Shown piece after piece: positions 22,000-34,060 of a stretch of DNA of 64,000 nt. Under the pieces are notes generated by a model. That model saw nothing but the letters and a program-made list of their open reading frames with translations, was not told the origin of the DNA and searched no databases. The stretch lies in NCBI GenBank assembly GCA_965153455.1, contig OZ234493.1, forward strand, positions 13,878,213 to 13,942,212, in the 5' to 3' direction. Source of the DNA: Sphagnum compactum (Eukaryota > Bryophyta > Sphagnopsida > Sphagnales). The position numbers and the translations under genes were made by a program. Each line of letters starts with the position of its first letter. The first letter of the stretch is position 1.

Positions 22000-24400
22000 C
22001 ATGGGGAGTGTAAGTGTATTTGACAAATATTTAAACTGGCCTCATGTAAGTGTAAAAATATATATATACACTGCAACAGGATAAGTGTAAATGTAAAACA
22101 ATTGGATGTGATTTACACTGGATTTACATGCTGTATATACGGCTATTAACATTTACATGCACAACACTGCTCCATACCCAATTGGAAGGGGATGCCTAGA
22201 CAACTCTCCTTCCTTGGCCCATTTGTTAATGGAATTCATCACCTGAGCTATGGCTTTTGGACAACTTCGTGAGCATCCATGAACACTAAGTAGACCATGG
22301 CAAAGATTTCTTCAAGCAAGCCTAGGTGAATAAGGTAATAAAAATAAAAGGCAGCAAGACCCCATCATATGATTTAGAGAAGTCTAATTTGGAAAAGACC
22401 ATATATCTTGTGCAAACTATCCCACTCACTTCAAGGTCTCGTGAAGGACTTATATGTTATTGAGAATGTATCCTGTGAGTAACAAAAAGAACTAATCCTA
22501 ACCAATGATCTCTCCTACAATATTACAATATTAGGTTGTCGGTTCTTCTGAAGAGCTTTTCAACGGTCCAAAGTTCTGCTTGAACAAAAATTGCAACCAA
22601 CTTTTTGCTAGAACTAGATGTGGAATTGGGTTAAGTATGGCGAAAAAACTTCTTGCAGCTAACGAATGAGCTGAGGTAGCATGCACTCACGGGGCCCAAG
22701 TTCTTGTTTTCTTTTGGGGGGAGGGTGAGGGTGTTTGGATTTTTGTTATTCTCAATGTTCTCATGAAAGTTCTCACTATCTATCGATGAAGTTCCCATTG
22801 AGTTCCTAACATGTTCCTCAAATTCTCAATGTGTTCCCAACATGTTAGCTCCTCAATTTATCCCCCCATATCCTTTGCCTTGAGTTCCACTTTTGTCATT
22901 TATATAGGAACCAAAAATTAGCCCTTCTTTTTAATACCTGTGTACATTTTTCGAATATGTGGTGTGTTTTTATAAATAAAGCTTTACAGGGTTTTTTTTT
23001 TTTTTTTTTTGGGAGATGAGCCAATCAAAGATTCACATCACCAAAAAGAAAAAATTGAACCTTTGGAGGCCCCCCCACAACTAATTAATAATATAAACGA
23101 CATATATATATATATGTTATATAGTGCTACCTATCTTTTGTCCATAGCCCAATGTACTTTAGTGCATCATTGCAGGGTTTCTTTTTTCCAAATTCCTCAA
23201 GTAGGTGCACTGGCTAGGATCCTCAGCATTAATTAGCAATAAATGGCGACTGTCATGGTGGACAAAGTAGATTTCTTTTTTGGGAATCTTGCCTAGTTCT
23301 GGCGACCTACAGGAATACAGTGTCTAAATCTGGCGACTTTTAAGTTTTTTTTCTTTTCGCCACACACACAAAAAAAAAAAAAAAAAAAAACACCGTTCAG
23401 CATCAAGCTCATGGTCCATGAGGGAAGAGTGATGGTACTAGGGACCCATTCTTTTCTATCTTATGTGAAAAGCATGTGCTGCTGACAACATAGTTACCAA
23501 CACAGTGCTGATCTCAGTGCTCACATCATATGGAATCATATTCAAATACAGGTAAACGAAAACAGTACAAAAAATTATTATTTTTAATAAATTTTTAGTT
23601 TTAAATTTTTTAAATTTTTTTTAAAAATAAAGAAAAGAATTGATTTTTGAGCTTTTCAATCGCCAGAAGTGAGAAAAAAAAGTTTAAAATCGCCATAGTC
23701 ATATATTTGGTTTTCATTGTGTAGCCAGAAATATAGAAGGATGATTAAAGATTTAGTATTTTGTTTTCTTTTGGGGTTTATTGCCTGATTTGCCCAAATC
23801 TTCCTAGGGATGGGATGATTGCCATATCTTCTACATCTTCCTATGGGATGATTGCCACTTTGGCTACAAAACAACAATTCCCAAAAAAAAAAAAACACTC
23901 CACGGTCCACAATATCTTTCACATAAATTTAGGATAAAGGGACATAGGGACCCATTTTTTCTATCTTTTGGTCTACTAAAGGACTGCATATGTACTACTC
24001 TGCAAATAATAAATAATAAATACTATCTGCAAATCCGGGAAACAAGCGACCCATGAGTAAAGGCTCTCTCTCTCTCTCTTGTGTAACAAGTTGAAAACCA
24101 CCAACTTCTTAAAATAAAAAATTGGAAACCGTTTCATGAAGTTTCCCAAACTAAAAAAATTCCTATTTCACGTGAACATTCCTTAAAATATGGACCAAAA
24201 AATACATAATGTCAACAAGAACAATACAAAAAAAAGATGGATAATTATACAAGAAATGCACATAAGATGTTATACTAAAGCCAATGAAGATGACTTCTAG
24301 AAGAATCTTTTCTATTCTCTAGTTGGGTCTAAGTGACAATGAGTGAAGTTTTTTGTGTTTCCCTTTTCTTTTTTGTTGTTGTTCTTCTTCTTCTTCTTCC
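22000..24400. other. intergenic repeats and homopolymer tracts
   Basis: No gene is seen. 22640-22870 is the complement of the 12060-12235 repeat. Long T and A runs lie at about 22991-23010 and 23369-23390, and a CT-dinucleotide run at 24065-24080. A motif around tggcgac-tttt recurs at 23240-23400, in complement at 34560-34800, and in weaker form at 41260-41400 and 44790-44930. Confidence 0.5.
22640..22870 (-). repeat. dispersed repeat, copy 2 (complement of 12060-12235)
   Basis: Read on the minus strand this gives aacatgttgggaacacattg, then gtgagtgcatgctacctcag, then ctcattcgttagctg, in the same order as the copy at 12060-12235. Confidence 0.55.
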
Positions 24401-24417
24401 TACGATTTCTAGGAAAC

Positions 24418-24746
24418 ATGAATGCTACAATCTCCTAGATTGTGAATTGAGTGTTGAAAGCATCAATAACAATTGAATGCTACAAGGCCCTAGATTGCGA
24501 ATTGAGTGTTGAAAGCACCAATCACATGAATGCTACAAGGTCCTAGATTGTGAGTTGAGTGTTGAAAGCATCAATCACATGAATGCTTCAAGATCCTAGA
24601 TTGTGAGTTGAGTGTTGAAAGCATCAATAATAACATGAATGCTTCAAGGTCCTAGATTGTGAGTTGAGTGTTGAAAGCATCCATAACATGAATGCTGCTA
24701 CAAGGTCCTAGATTGTGAATTGAGTGTTGAAAGCCTCAATCAGCTG
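24418..24746 (+). repeat. six-unit minisatellite with recurring micro-ORF, upstream of the P450
   Basis: Six tandem units of 53-56 bp begin at 24421, 24476, 24529, 24582, 24638 and 24691 (core: aatgctacaaggtcctagat, then tgtgagttgagtgttgaaag). The array ends about 35 bp before the P450 start codon. In five units an ATG begins a frame of six or seven codons, M-N-A-(T/S)-(R/I)-S-stop; unit 6 has an extra GCT that keeps the frame, and unit 2 has TTG in place of ATG. If the array is in the mRNA leader, these would be upstream ORFs that reduce translation of the P450. Whether it is transcribed cannot be seen. Confidence 0.9.
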
Positions 24747-24780
24747 ACTCGATTGGTTTCCGTAGAAGGAAGGTCATACA

Positions 24781-26842
24781 ATGATGGCTGGATTAGAACT
24801 AGAACATCCACCAACAGGAAGACGTCTTGAGAGTTTGCAAGAGAAAGATGGACTTTTTATAGCTCTATTGCTTACCCTTTTGGCTCTTGTTGTGCACTTT
24901 GTCTTTTATAGAAGATTTCGGCACTTGCCTCCAGGACCATGGCCATGGCCTGTAGTTGGCAATTTGTTTCTATTGGGTAAATCTCCACATCAAGCGTTTG
25001 CACACTTGGCAAAGAAGTATGGGCCTCTCGTGTACCTTCGGCTGGGCTCTCGACACACAGTTATAGTGTCTTCTCCTGCGATGGCGAAGGAATTTCTCTT
25101 GACACATGATCATGTGTTTCAATATCGTCGACCCAGCACAATCACTGCGATTTTGAACAATGGTAAAAATATTGCACAATCAAGTGGTCCCTTGTGGCGG
25201 CAGTTGCGTAAGATTTGCATGACTGGGTTATTTTCTACCAAATGCATACATTCATTCCAAGCTGTGAGAATTAAAGAGATTAGGTCCACAATGAAAGACA
25301 TCAAAATTAAAGCGCAAGAGGGCAAGGTAGTGGACCTCGACTTTCAGCTGTCATTGCTTGCTACCAACATCATGACTGAAATGGCTTTCGGGAAGAGGTA
25401 AAAGAATTTCTTCCAAGTTACAACCCTCCTAGTATGGTCATTCAACAACTCTTGAATGCAAATTGTGGAGGTTACATGATGTTGGAAAACAGTTAGACCA
25501 ATTTTGGAGGGTACTCAAAGAAACCTTACAATTGTGATCAACATGATGTACCATAATCCTCTTCTCATGACTTTCTTTGCTATGTATAAGTGTTGCCACC
25601 ACTTTGTAGGGCTTGCAATGCATGATGCCTTTCTTCTTTGGCACCATCTTTGAAGTCATGCTTTACAATTTGATCATGCTTTGGTAAATTGATTAGGTAC
25701 TTTGGAGCAGATGAAAAAGGTGAGAAGGAAGCTCGTCATCTCAAACAAATTGTTGGTGATATCTTTGGTGCATTTGCCACTGTAATTATTGGTGACTATG
25801 TGCCTTCCTTGTGGTGGGTGAGCAAACTTCAGGGAGTTGAAGCTCCCTTGTATGACTTACGCAAAAGGATGAACCAAGTTGCTCAAGGAATACTTGATGA
25901 GCATAGACGGGACAATGCAACAACTGATCATCAAGATTCAACATACAATGATAAACCTAAAGACTTCATTGATGTGCTACTTTCTGAGCGTTTGGATGAT
26001 GGGTCTGGGAAACTTTCCGATGACACAATTCAGGCTGTTCTCTATGTATGGGAAACAATTTCTGCATTTCATCCACCCAAAGTTAATCATGAACAATGAG
26101 CTTTAAAAACTTGTTGTATGTTTTGTAGTTGATATCTTTTTCTTATAGCCATCCTAGCTAATAATTTAATCTAACATGATATAGTTATCTTCATACATGT
26201 GATGTGTTTTTGCAGGATCTATTGGCAGCTGGTACAGACACCACATCAGTCACCTTACAATGGGCAATGGCAGAGCTCATACGAAATCCAAAGCTTATGA
26301 AGCATGCTCAGGATGAGTTGGATACGGTTGTTGGAACTGATCGTGTGGTTGAGGAATCAGATCTCCAACACCTTCCTTATCTCCAAGCTATAATAAAAGA
26401 AACATTTCGTTTCCATCCTGCTGCTCCTTTCACACTTCCTCACATGTCACTGGAGTCTTGTCAAGTTGCAGGTTACTATCTGCCACCTAAGACTCGTGTG
26501 ATGGTGAACCTGTGGGCAATGGGCCGCAACCCTGATGTTTGGGAGAGACCCTTAGAATTTGACCCTGAGCGTTTCTTGGAACATCCTGAGATTGAGTGGA
26601 ATGGACGTAGCTTTGAACTCTTGCCATTTAGTAGTGGAAGGCGGGCCTGTCCAGGACAACCATTAGCAGAATTAGTAATTCAACTTGCCTTAGCACACCT
26701 GGTCCATAGCTTCAATTGGTCTCTTCCCAATCAACAAGAACCTCACACTCTTGACATGTCTGACAAATTTGGCCTAACTCTTCCAAGAGCACAACCATTA
26801 CATGCTATGGCACATCCTAGGTTGCCTACGCACCTCTACTAG
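24781..26842 (+). CDS. cytochrome P450 monooxygenase, CYP71-clan type
   Basis: A haem-thiolate monooxygenase anchored in the endoplasmic reticulum, using electrons from NADPH-P450 reductase; its substrate cannot be read from sequence. Three exons (24781-25397, 25697-26045, 26216-26842) join in frame to 530 residues with GT-AG introns. A membrane anchor spans residues 23-43, followed by the proline hinge LPPGPWPWPVVGN. The I-helix oxygen-binding motif is AGTDTT (327-332), the K-helix ExxR is KETFR (383-387), then FDPERF (to 442) and the haem loop FSSGRRACPG with the ligand Cys467. All key residues are present and there is no lesion, so the gene looks functional. The layout resembles plant A-type P450s such as hydroxylases of phenylpropanoid or flavonoid metabolism. 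Two ATGs open the frame (24781 and 24784). The exon 2 end TAT/GTATGG is a weak donor but keeps frame and alignment. Confidence 0.95.
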
Positions 26843-29570
26843 AGACTTTCTATTGTTAATGAAAACTATGTACATAGTTGCTTGTATGGAATGTAATGTT
26901 TATTTTGTTGTCCACATATTTATTTTGTTTTATTTTTCACAAATGTACTAAGAGTTTTGCCTAGTGGGTCTATAATATATATCTCTACAGATGCTCTCAA
27001 TATATGCAGACTGTGATTTCATTGTCCACTGCTATCTATGAGATATATAACATATTTACTGCATTCATAAGATGCTCAATCCATCACATTGAGGAACTAA
27101 TAAATTGTTTGAAGAGTCTGAAGAGGCTTGTGTTGCAGAAGATCTAATGTTGGAATTTGCAACCAAATTCACCTCCAAAGAGTTTGGACAGCTACTAAAT
27201 TGGGACTTCTTACTTGACAACAAGAGGTTAGGTGTGAGGTATATATGGTAACGAAGGAATTTGCTAGAGAAGTTCAAAATTGGAAATGGAAACCAGTGGG
27301 TGGAGATTGCCACAAAGGAGTCAAGACTCACAACTTGTAGATGGGAAGCCTGCTATGCCATGACAACAATGATTGCAATTGACAGTTCATAAAAAAAAGA
27401 GAGCAGAATAAGCAGCATATGAAAGACAAAAATAACCATGACCCAAAATCTCCTTCCCCATCAAAAGCTGCTGCCTAGTAAGTTGGAATTAAAATGCTCA
27501 TTGCATTGAAAATTGTTCTAACCTTGAGGTTTCTCTTTCAAGTTTCTCCCAGCATCCAAAGGGAGGATCTGATATATACCCACAAGTTTTTGGCTTGCAA
27601 AAGAGGCAAGCCATGACCAGCTCATTGAAGTACCATAAATAAAGACACAGAGGTTTTGTATTTCCTGTCAAAAGAAAAGGAGCACATCTGAAAAAGGTTG
27701 CAAAGCATCGGTAGATTCATGAGTCCATGGTTGCAAAAGAAGATGGAATTGAATATTAACTGATTTTACCAAATTCCTGAGTTGGTGAAATTTATGAAAT
27801 GTTGATATGTTGCTGCCTCATGATGGGTTCATTGGGTATATCAATTGGGAGAGTGTAAGTACAATGTCTGAGTTCCTCATGTTGTATCTGGATCCCAGAG
27901 TAGCTTGAAGAATTCCCAAAATTGCAGCAGCATCATCTGCTCATGGACCTCAGAGTACAGTTGTGAAGAAGTCCCAAAATTGCAGCAGTTTCTGCTCATG
28001 GATCTGAGAATACTTGAAATTGTCCCAAAGCTGCTGCAGCACTTTCTGCCTATGCATTTCATCTGGCAGTGAAATGGAATCGAGAGAAACCTTGCCTGTA
28101 GGGCATTAGATCATTACCTTCATGATAGGTAGGTATGTAGCCAGAGTGGTCCGTTGGACAATCGTATCAGTCGATATGCAGATATGTGTAGTGGTCTGCC
28201 CCTGCAATATCCTTCACAAGCCAATGCTGATGACCTCTCAACATATGTTTAACATACTAGCATACAGTAAGTTGAGAAAAAGAAAAGACTTAGATGCTTC
28301 CAATCCATTCAAAATACACTTCTAATTGGTGCAAACCAGCTGAACTTCTGCAATTTCATGAATAAACAAGCTTATGATATAATTGAAGGTGAAATTTAAT
28401 CCTGACTTCAACTACAAACTGTAACTTTCATGCCCCCCCTTCCCACCACTTCTGAACTTCCTCGGATTCAAGTCAGTCAGGGATACCCTGGTTAGACCAT
28501 TATAGCATATCAATTGGGACATAAAAGAGCTCTAGTGCAATAGAGGGGAGGACGATGAACCAGACCAGATTTGTGAAGTTCTGAGCTAGGCTTGATGATT
28601 TGCAGCTCCTTGCTTCCAGTTGCATCTGTCCATATTAAGAGCAGAAGAGAGCATACTGTGATGCAAAAAGCCCCTGAATGACCTCCTTTGTACCTTTACA
28701 TCGCCTCAACATCTTCAAGACATGGTATAGATGCATAAACAGTACAGATGCCGACCTTGAAGAATTTGTACAAGTAATTTATTGCAGGAACTGAAGAACA
28801 CAAGATAGAGATGAACCTCTATGACCTGACATGGGAGCCTGGAAACTAGCGAATTAGTGACTGGTATTGACAATAAGCAAGCTTGGATACACTTTGTTGA
28901 ATGCTATGGTATTAGATTACTATATGGAACAAGGTACAACCATGACAGCAAACCAGGGGCTTACTGTGTCTGGATTACTCTTCACCAAGTGTAATTATTT
29001 GTACATTGTACGAAGAATATCTAGGCCGACAAAGTTGCATCTCGATAGTCAGGCTGCTTCAAAGTTGATGATCTAAGATGGTCTTGGATTTCTAACTTAG
29101 GTCTCTGGTTTACAATTTGAGCTTCGAGTTCTCTGTAGATTGCAACCTCTGAACGTGGAAAAATATCCCAGGAAGACACCATCAGTATGCTCTGGTTTCA
29201 TTGACTGTACACAGACAAACTCTCCATGCTTGGCTTGATTGACTGGCTAAAGCAAAACCTTGCTAAGAAGGTGATGCTTCACATGATGTTACCTTGATGC
29301 TGGAGCCTCAACACCACAACCAGTCCTGGATCACCAAAATTTTGTTCTAAATGCCATGCAATAAGGATGCAAACAGCAGGGCATTTCTGTGACATAATTA
29401 GTATATGATATCTATATGCACATCTGAAAGTTTCCTGCACAACAGAAAAATCAAGATAGAATATTTTAGGCCAACAATCATTTTCTCAGGTTCTGCACTC
29501 AATCCAACATTTGCAAGTTTAAGCCGGTTGACATATTCTTCTAGATATTCTAGATAAATCTGCTAGAACT
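26843..29570. other. intergenic region 3' of the P450
   Basis: Less AT-rich than most intergenic DNA here, but with no gene I can support. It includes a three-unit repeat at 27894-28060. The P450 3' end probably lies within the first 200 bp (aatgtaatgtttattttgttg near 26890). Confidence 0.4.
27894..28060. repeat. three-unit tandem repeat, about 55 bp
   Basis: Units share the order gagta-ttgaag-aa-tcccaaaattgcagcag-tctgctcatggatct. The third unit is the most diverged. Confidence 0.7.
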
Positions 29571-29689
29571 TCATCTAGGATAGAGATTGCAGACTTAGAG
29601 ATGCTTCAAATGTACCTATCTTGTTATTGCGGACTATCAAAAATTGGCAGTTGAGGTGCAGCTTCAACGTCAGTTGAGGTACTTCACTA

Positions 29690-30265
29690 CCTGGAGTATT
29701 GTTGGTCACTATGAGTGGGTCTTCAGCTGTACACAGATTGGCAATATGCAGTACTTTTAGCATGCTTATCTTCCATGGCCCATTGGAGACAGTGGCATCA
29801 AGTGTCTCTTGGGCTGCTCCCTGCTTGATCATCTGCCGCACCCATCCAACCAGATTACCTCCATCAATGTCCTTGAAGTCCACTCCTGTTGGCTCCCTGC
29901 CAGTGAGCAGTTCTAGGAGTATCACACCATAGCTGTACACGTCTCCACAAGTGGTGGATCGCCAACTTTGTCCATATTCAGGAGGAATGTACCCAAATGT
30001 ACCTGCAATATCAGTGCTCATGACATGGGTCTCATATGCACTTATGAGTCGTGCAAGACCAAAGTCTGCTACTCGGGGTTCAAAATCAGCATCCGGCAAA
30101 ATGTTACTGGTCTTCACATCCCTGTTGCAGGAGGATGTGGGGGTATGAAACCATGGTGAAGGAAGTTGAGACCTCTTGCAGACCCCATGGCAATCTTGAA
30201 TCGTTTGCTCCAATCCAGAACCTCAACTGCATCTGCACGGTTCCCAAGCCACAGGTCAAAGGCTA
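29690..30265 (-). pseudogene. EMS1/EXS-like LRR receptor kinase, truncated kinase domain
   Basis: The minus strand encodes the C-terminal part of a plant leucine-rich-repeat receptor kinase close to EMS1/EXS: LWLGNRADAVEVLDWSKR and FKIAMGSARGLNFLHHGF in one frame, then after a frameshift near 30125 RDVKTSNILPDADFEPRVAD, FGLARL, AGTFGYIPPEYGQSWRSTT, GDVYSYGVILLELLTGREPT and GGNLVGWVRQM in another. The catalytic-loop HRD is NRD, whereas DFG and the PPE motif remain. The N-terminal lobe, membrane segment and all LRRs are absent; the upstream end stops about where dispersed repeat E begins (30268). Downstream the similarity ends after LCTAEDP. This is a pseudogene fragment. Its intact relative would act in anther or sporangium cell signalling in seed plants, which says nothing about this copy. 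Confidence 0.85.
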
Positions 30266-30267
30266 TA

Positions 30268-30470
30268 TTTTTTTTCACTGCTCCCACCTGTACAACTACT
30301 ATAATTACTCTCGAACCTTGTGCATTAAATGCTGAGTTTCAGCATTTCGTACTGAGTTGCAACATTTCATTAATAAAATGTCTTTACTTTGCGGATACCA
30401 CTGAAAGATGGGATAGGGGGTGAAAGGAGGCCCAAAGACAGGTGAAGACAGGGTTACTTTAGGGATAACT
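30268..30470 (+). repeat. dispersed repeat E, copy 2
   Basis: It begins tatattttttttcactgctc and contains accttgtgcattaaatgctg and ggcccaaagacagg. Its left edge coincides with the truncation point of the kinase pseudogene. Confidence 0.75.
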
Positions 30471-30604
30471 CTATGGCTACATTGATATTTAAGGGCTCCT
30501 TTTCATCTCCTTCAGATCCTTGGTTTTCTTCATCATTGCCTCCCTCCTCAGCAAGCGCCACCTCAGCACTACAAAAAGGATACTGTATTTCAATTTCATC
30601 ACAA

Positions 30605-31480
30605 TTTCATCTAAATTTGATTAAAATTTTTGTGTCATCTATTTGATTTGTCTAGGTCACATTTAATTCAAATTAGTGTGGCCTGTGCCATTGGCCCAAG
30701 TGTTACCACGTCCTCAACTGATTTTTCCTTCCAAAACCCGGTCTTTTTTAATTTATTTGAATTTCAGCAGCAGAAATCACTTACAAATCAATATCTCCCA
30801 CATTCTGAATCCAAATCTTACCAAATAAATTCTGTTAAATCCTGCTCATCAAGATCTTTCCAACAACACCAAAGGCACATTCCAATTCCTCCAAAGTTTT
30901 CAGCTACAATTTAATTTAATTTTCAATGAAGAAATCATTCGATATTCAAGAACTTTTGCACTGCAAGTCCAAACACCATGAAACCAAGCCAATGCACCCC
31001 TCCTACTCGAGAGCTTTCCAAAGAGACCAAGAATGTGATCTAAGCATCCTGGTTCGGTGGATCTCATAAGTACAAAACAAAACAAAATACCTTCTTTCAT
31101 AGATTCATACATAGATGTTCATCCTAATTTATTCTTGATCTAAATGTAAAACCTTGATTAAATTTTAGATGAGGATTTTAATGAGGTTAAGTCTTAAAAC
31201 CAATTCAACCTTTGTATTCATATTTTTCATGTAATTTCATCCATAGTCCTCTCATATGCCTGGATTTGAATTTGAATTTATAAAAAACCATTGGTCCAAT
31301 TTTGGAAATTATTTGAAAATTGAAGAACCATCGATACTAGTTATTTCAAAAAACATTAGAAGAAGTAAGGATTTCCATGAAAGAACTAGCAAAGAAATTG
31401 GCGGTTTTCTAAACAGCTAATATTAAACTTTCTCAATTCTTTTGAAAAAAAATTTGCCAAGTGATTAAATCTGTGAAAAA
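30605..31480 (+). repeat. dispersed repeat G, copy interrupted by an insertion
   Basis: 30605-30675 and 31118-31480 together match the uninterrupted copy at 21237-21660; the 442 bp between them are foreign. Confidence 0.75.
30676..31117 (-). mobile_element. inserted copy of repeat family F
   Basis: On the minus strand this matches about 38845-39280 (and, with an internal gap, about 35385-35690): gaaggaaggt, gttttgttttgta, tatgagatcca, gtgcatgggcttgg, gatttggattcaa, then acgtggtaac and ggcacaggccacac. Comparison with 21237-21660 shows it interrupts repeat G. No coding region and no clear target duplication are visible, so the class is unknown. Confidence 0.65.
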
Positions 31481-32584
31481 AAACTTGGGTGTGCACATTT
31501 GTTGAGAACCAAAGTTAGGAACCATATTGATACTTGGTGGAGGTTTAATGCCAGTTTTTGATACCCAACTAACCCTGGGTCTCCTACCAAAGTTGAAAAC
31601 TAGTCGAAACCAGTGTTGGACTAGTATTGGACTTTTGACATACCCATCTGGTACGAGTATTTTTTTAAATTTGTATACCATGGCAGTACAGGTATTGAGG
31701 CAAAAACATGAAAACTCATACCAAGTGGTATCAATATGTACAAAGTTTACAATTTCCACACAATGGTATGAATATCATGGTATTGAAATGTGTGATACCA
31801 AAGGGGTAGTGAAATTTTGCATAGTGATTCATGATGTCTCTAGTGGGTGGCAATTGTGGCGGTTCAGCCAGCTTTTTCTTGTATTTAGAACATGCTTGTT
31901 TTCGTTTTTATATCGGACACCCATGAGTGAGGGCATATAGACGGTGTTAAATCAGCCTTTTGGAAGTTGGTTCTAGAGATTCCCATCTTCGGAAAAGAGG
32001 TATACTGACCATTAACATTCAAAGATGAAAAGACAAATTTTTACCCATATTTTGCTTTTGGGCAAGCTTCATTTCTTCTTCTGGTTCCAAAGACAAGAAC
32101 TGGATGACTCTTCTATGATGCACAAGAACATCCCCATCCCCATGTAGATGCTCAAGCCCTCAGGATGTCTATTACCAGACTTTTGACATCCAATCAAAAT
32201 CACAAGATATCAAGAAGTCATTTAAGATCTGAACTCGGAGTGACCTGGGGTACAGGATGCACCAGAGGTCAACATTTTTTTTCGCAAATGCCCCCTTGAA
32301 AATGAACTTCCATGTGAATCTCAGCCAGAGTTAACCAGCACCCACCAGCACACCATGTAGGATGAATGACATGTGAATATGAAACACTTTTTCATCATAT
32401 TCATAAATCATAGCTAACCAGAGTGTTTAGCTGTGCATCAACCATCCGTGCATAGTGTGAGGCGGAAAGTAGAAGGTTTAGGGGATGCCGTACCAAGGGA
32501 TGGAGGAACCTTGGTCATTGAGTTATGTTCATCCAGAACTGATTCATAAGGGCTTCCCAAATGGTGCACTGGTGGATGATGGGT
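31481..32584. other. intergenic DNA, no gene recognised
   Basis: A 137-codon plus-strand open frame (31527-31940) has no recognisable motif. It contains the repeated words gatacc and tggtat, also abundant near 50030-50280, so it is probably repeat-derived. Confidence 0.4.
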
Positions 32585-32639
32585 CACTTGTTATGATAGG
32601 ATGAGAACATATTTCGTCGACTGGTAATTGGTTCCACCA

Positions 32640-32960
32640 GGTCATGTTCTCACTCATATTTCTCCATTAATGATTCAATTCACAAGTGGAGCTGGTGCGA
32701 CCAAAAGTGGACTCAACAGACCTGTTCTCACTAATGTTTCTCAATGATTCCATTCACAAGTGGACCTGGTGGGACCAAAAGTGGACCCAACAGACCTGTT
32801 CTCACTAATATTTCTCGAGCAATGATTCCATTCACAAGTGGACGTGGTGGGACCAAAAGTAGATCCAACAGACCTGTTCTCACTAATATTTCTCTAGCAA
32901 TGAATCCATTCGCAAGTGGACCTGGTGGGACCAAAAGTGGACCCAACAGAGAACAACCCT
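32640..32960 (+). repeat. four-unit tandem repeat, about 70-80 bp
   Basis: Units contain ttctcactaatatttctc, aatgattccattcacaagtgg and ggtgggaccaaaagtggacc, followed by caacagacctg. Two further units occur in the opposite orientation at 47605-47760. Here the units are followed about 100 bp later by a flank, gccagagtgaac-agcagccaccaa (33058), that follows the 47.6-kb array as well. Confidence 0.85.
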
Positions 32961-33431
32961 TTCGACCTAGGAATGTTTTTTTGTACAAACACTTAATCAG
33001 CTCTGGTAGTCATTTTATAAGTACAGAAATATCCCTTGTACAGGGATTGTTCATCATGGGCCAGAGTGAACCAGCAGCCACCAATGCACCAGTTGGCCGT
33101 TCTGTCCACTGGATGCCTTGCATTTTTTCATTCGGCGCCGGATGGGGTTCATGACAGTCCATTTCTTTTTGCTGCTGACCATTGTACTTTTTTTTTTGGT
33201 TCTTGATCGTTTTTCCCTGGACCTGACCTCACACATAGCTACCCTGCTCACTTTTCTACCTTCATAAGTACTGCACCAACGTTGGTACCTTATTTATTAT
33301 CCCTTACTGACACATCTACCCTAATATCTAGTTATCCTATTGACCTAGGTACTGTACTAACCACCTACCCTACTAACCTAGCTATCCTATTAATTACATA
33401 CCCTAATAACTTAACCCTACCCTAAAAACCC

Positions 33432-33714
33432 TACCCTAAATGCAATACCTGCATTTTGGGCCATTTCAAAAGTACGCATGTGAGGTTCAAGCTTCTTTAT
33501 ACGAAGATCTTACCCTAAATGCAATACCTGCATTTTGGGCCATTTCGAAAGTATGCATGTGGGGTTTAAGCATCTTTATACGAAAATCTTACCCTAAATG
33601 CAATACCTGCATTTTGGGCCATTTCGAAAGTACGCATGTGAGGTTTAAGCATCTTTATACGAAGATCCTACCGTAAATGCAATACCTGCATTTTGGGCCA
33701 TTTTGAAGAGTACG
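33432..33714 (+). repeat. 79-bp tandem repeat, three and a half units
   Basis: Units start at 33432, 33511, 33590 and 33669 (core taccctaaatgcaatacctg, then cattttgggccatttcgaaa). The period is not a multiple of three, so the open frame across it is not conserved coding sequence. Faint relatives (aaatgcaatacc...cgtttcaaaataa) lie near 49265-49460. Confidence 0.92.
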
Positions 33715-34060
33715 GCCAGTTTCTACATAATGGGGGCATCAAATGGAAATTTTACAAAACGAAATAATTGGGACCCAAACTAGGTTTTCCACCAATTTTG
33801 GTGGCAAAATGAGTTTCATCCCCTCTTTCTTTTTTCCTGAGCACCTCCATTTCTGCTTCATATATTTTCACTGCTCCACCTGTACAAGTATTATAATTAC
33901 TCTCGAACCTTGTGCATTAAATGTTGAGTTTCAAAATTTCATACTGAGATTTAATAAAATTTCCTTACTTTGTGGATACCAGTGAAAGAGGGGTAAGGGG
34001 TGCAAGAGAGGGTGACTTTACGGACAACTTTATTGTGATATTGAGTTTCATCCTTGATTT
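33715..34060 (+). repeat. dispersed repeat E, extended copy 3
   Basis: The match with 46960-47345 starts upstream, at tacggccagttt, and runs through ccaccaattttgg, gtttcatcc, tgcattaaatg and tttccttacttt to the gtgacttta end. Confidence 0.75.

Noticed and set aside
33440-33676. ORF across the 79-bp repeat
   Set aside because: The period is not divisible by three, so successive units are read in different frames.
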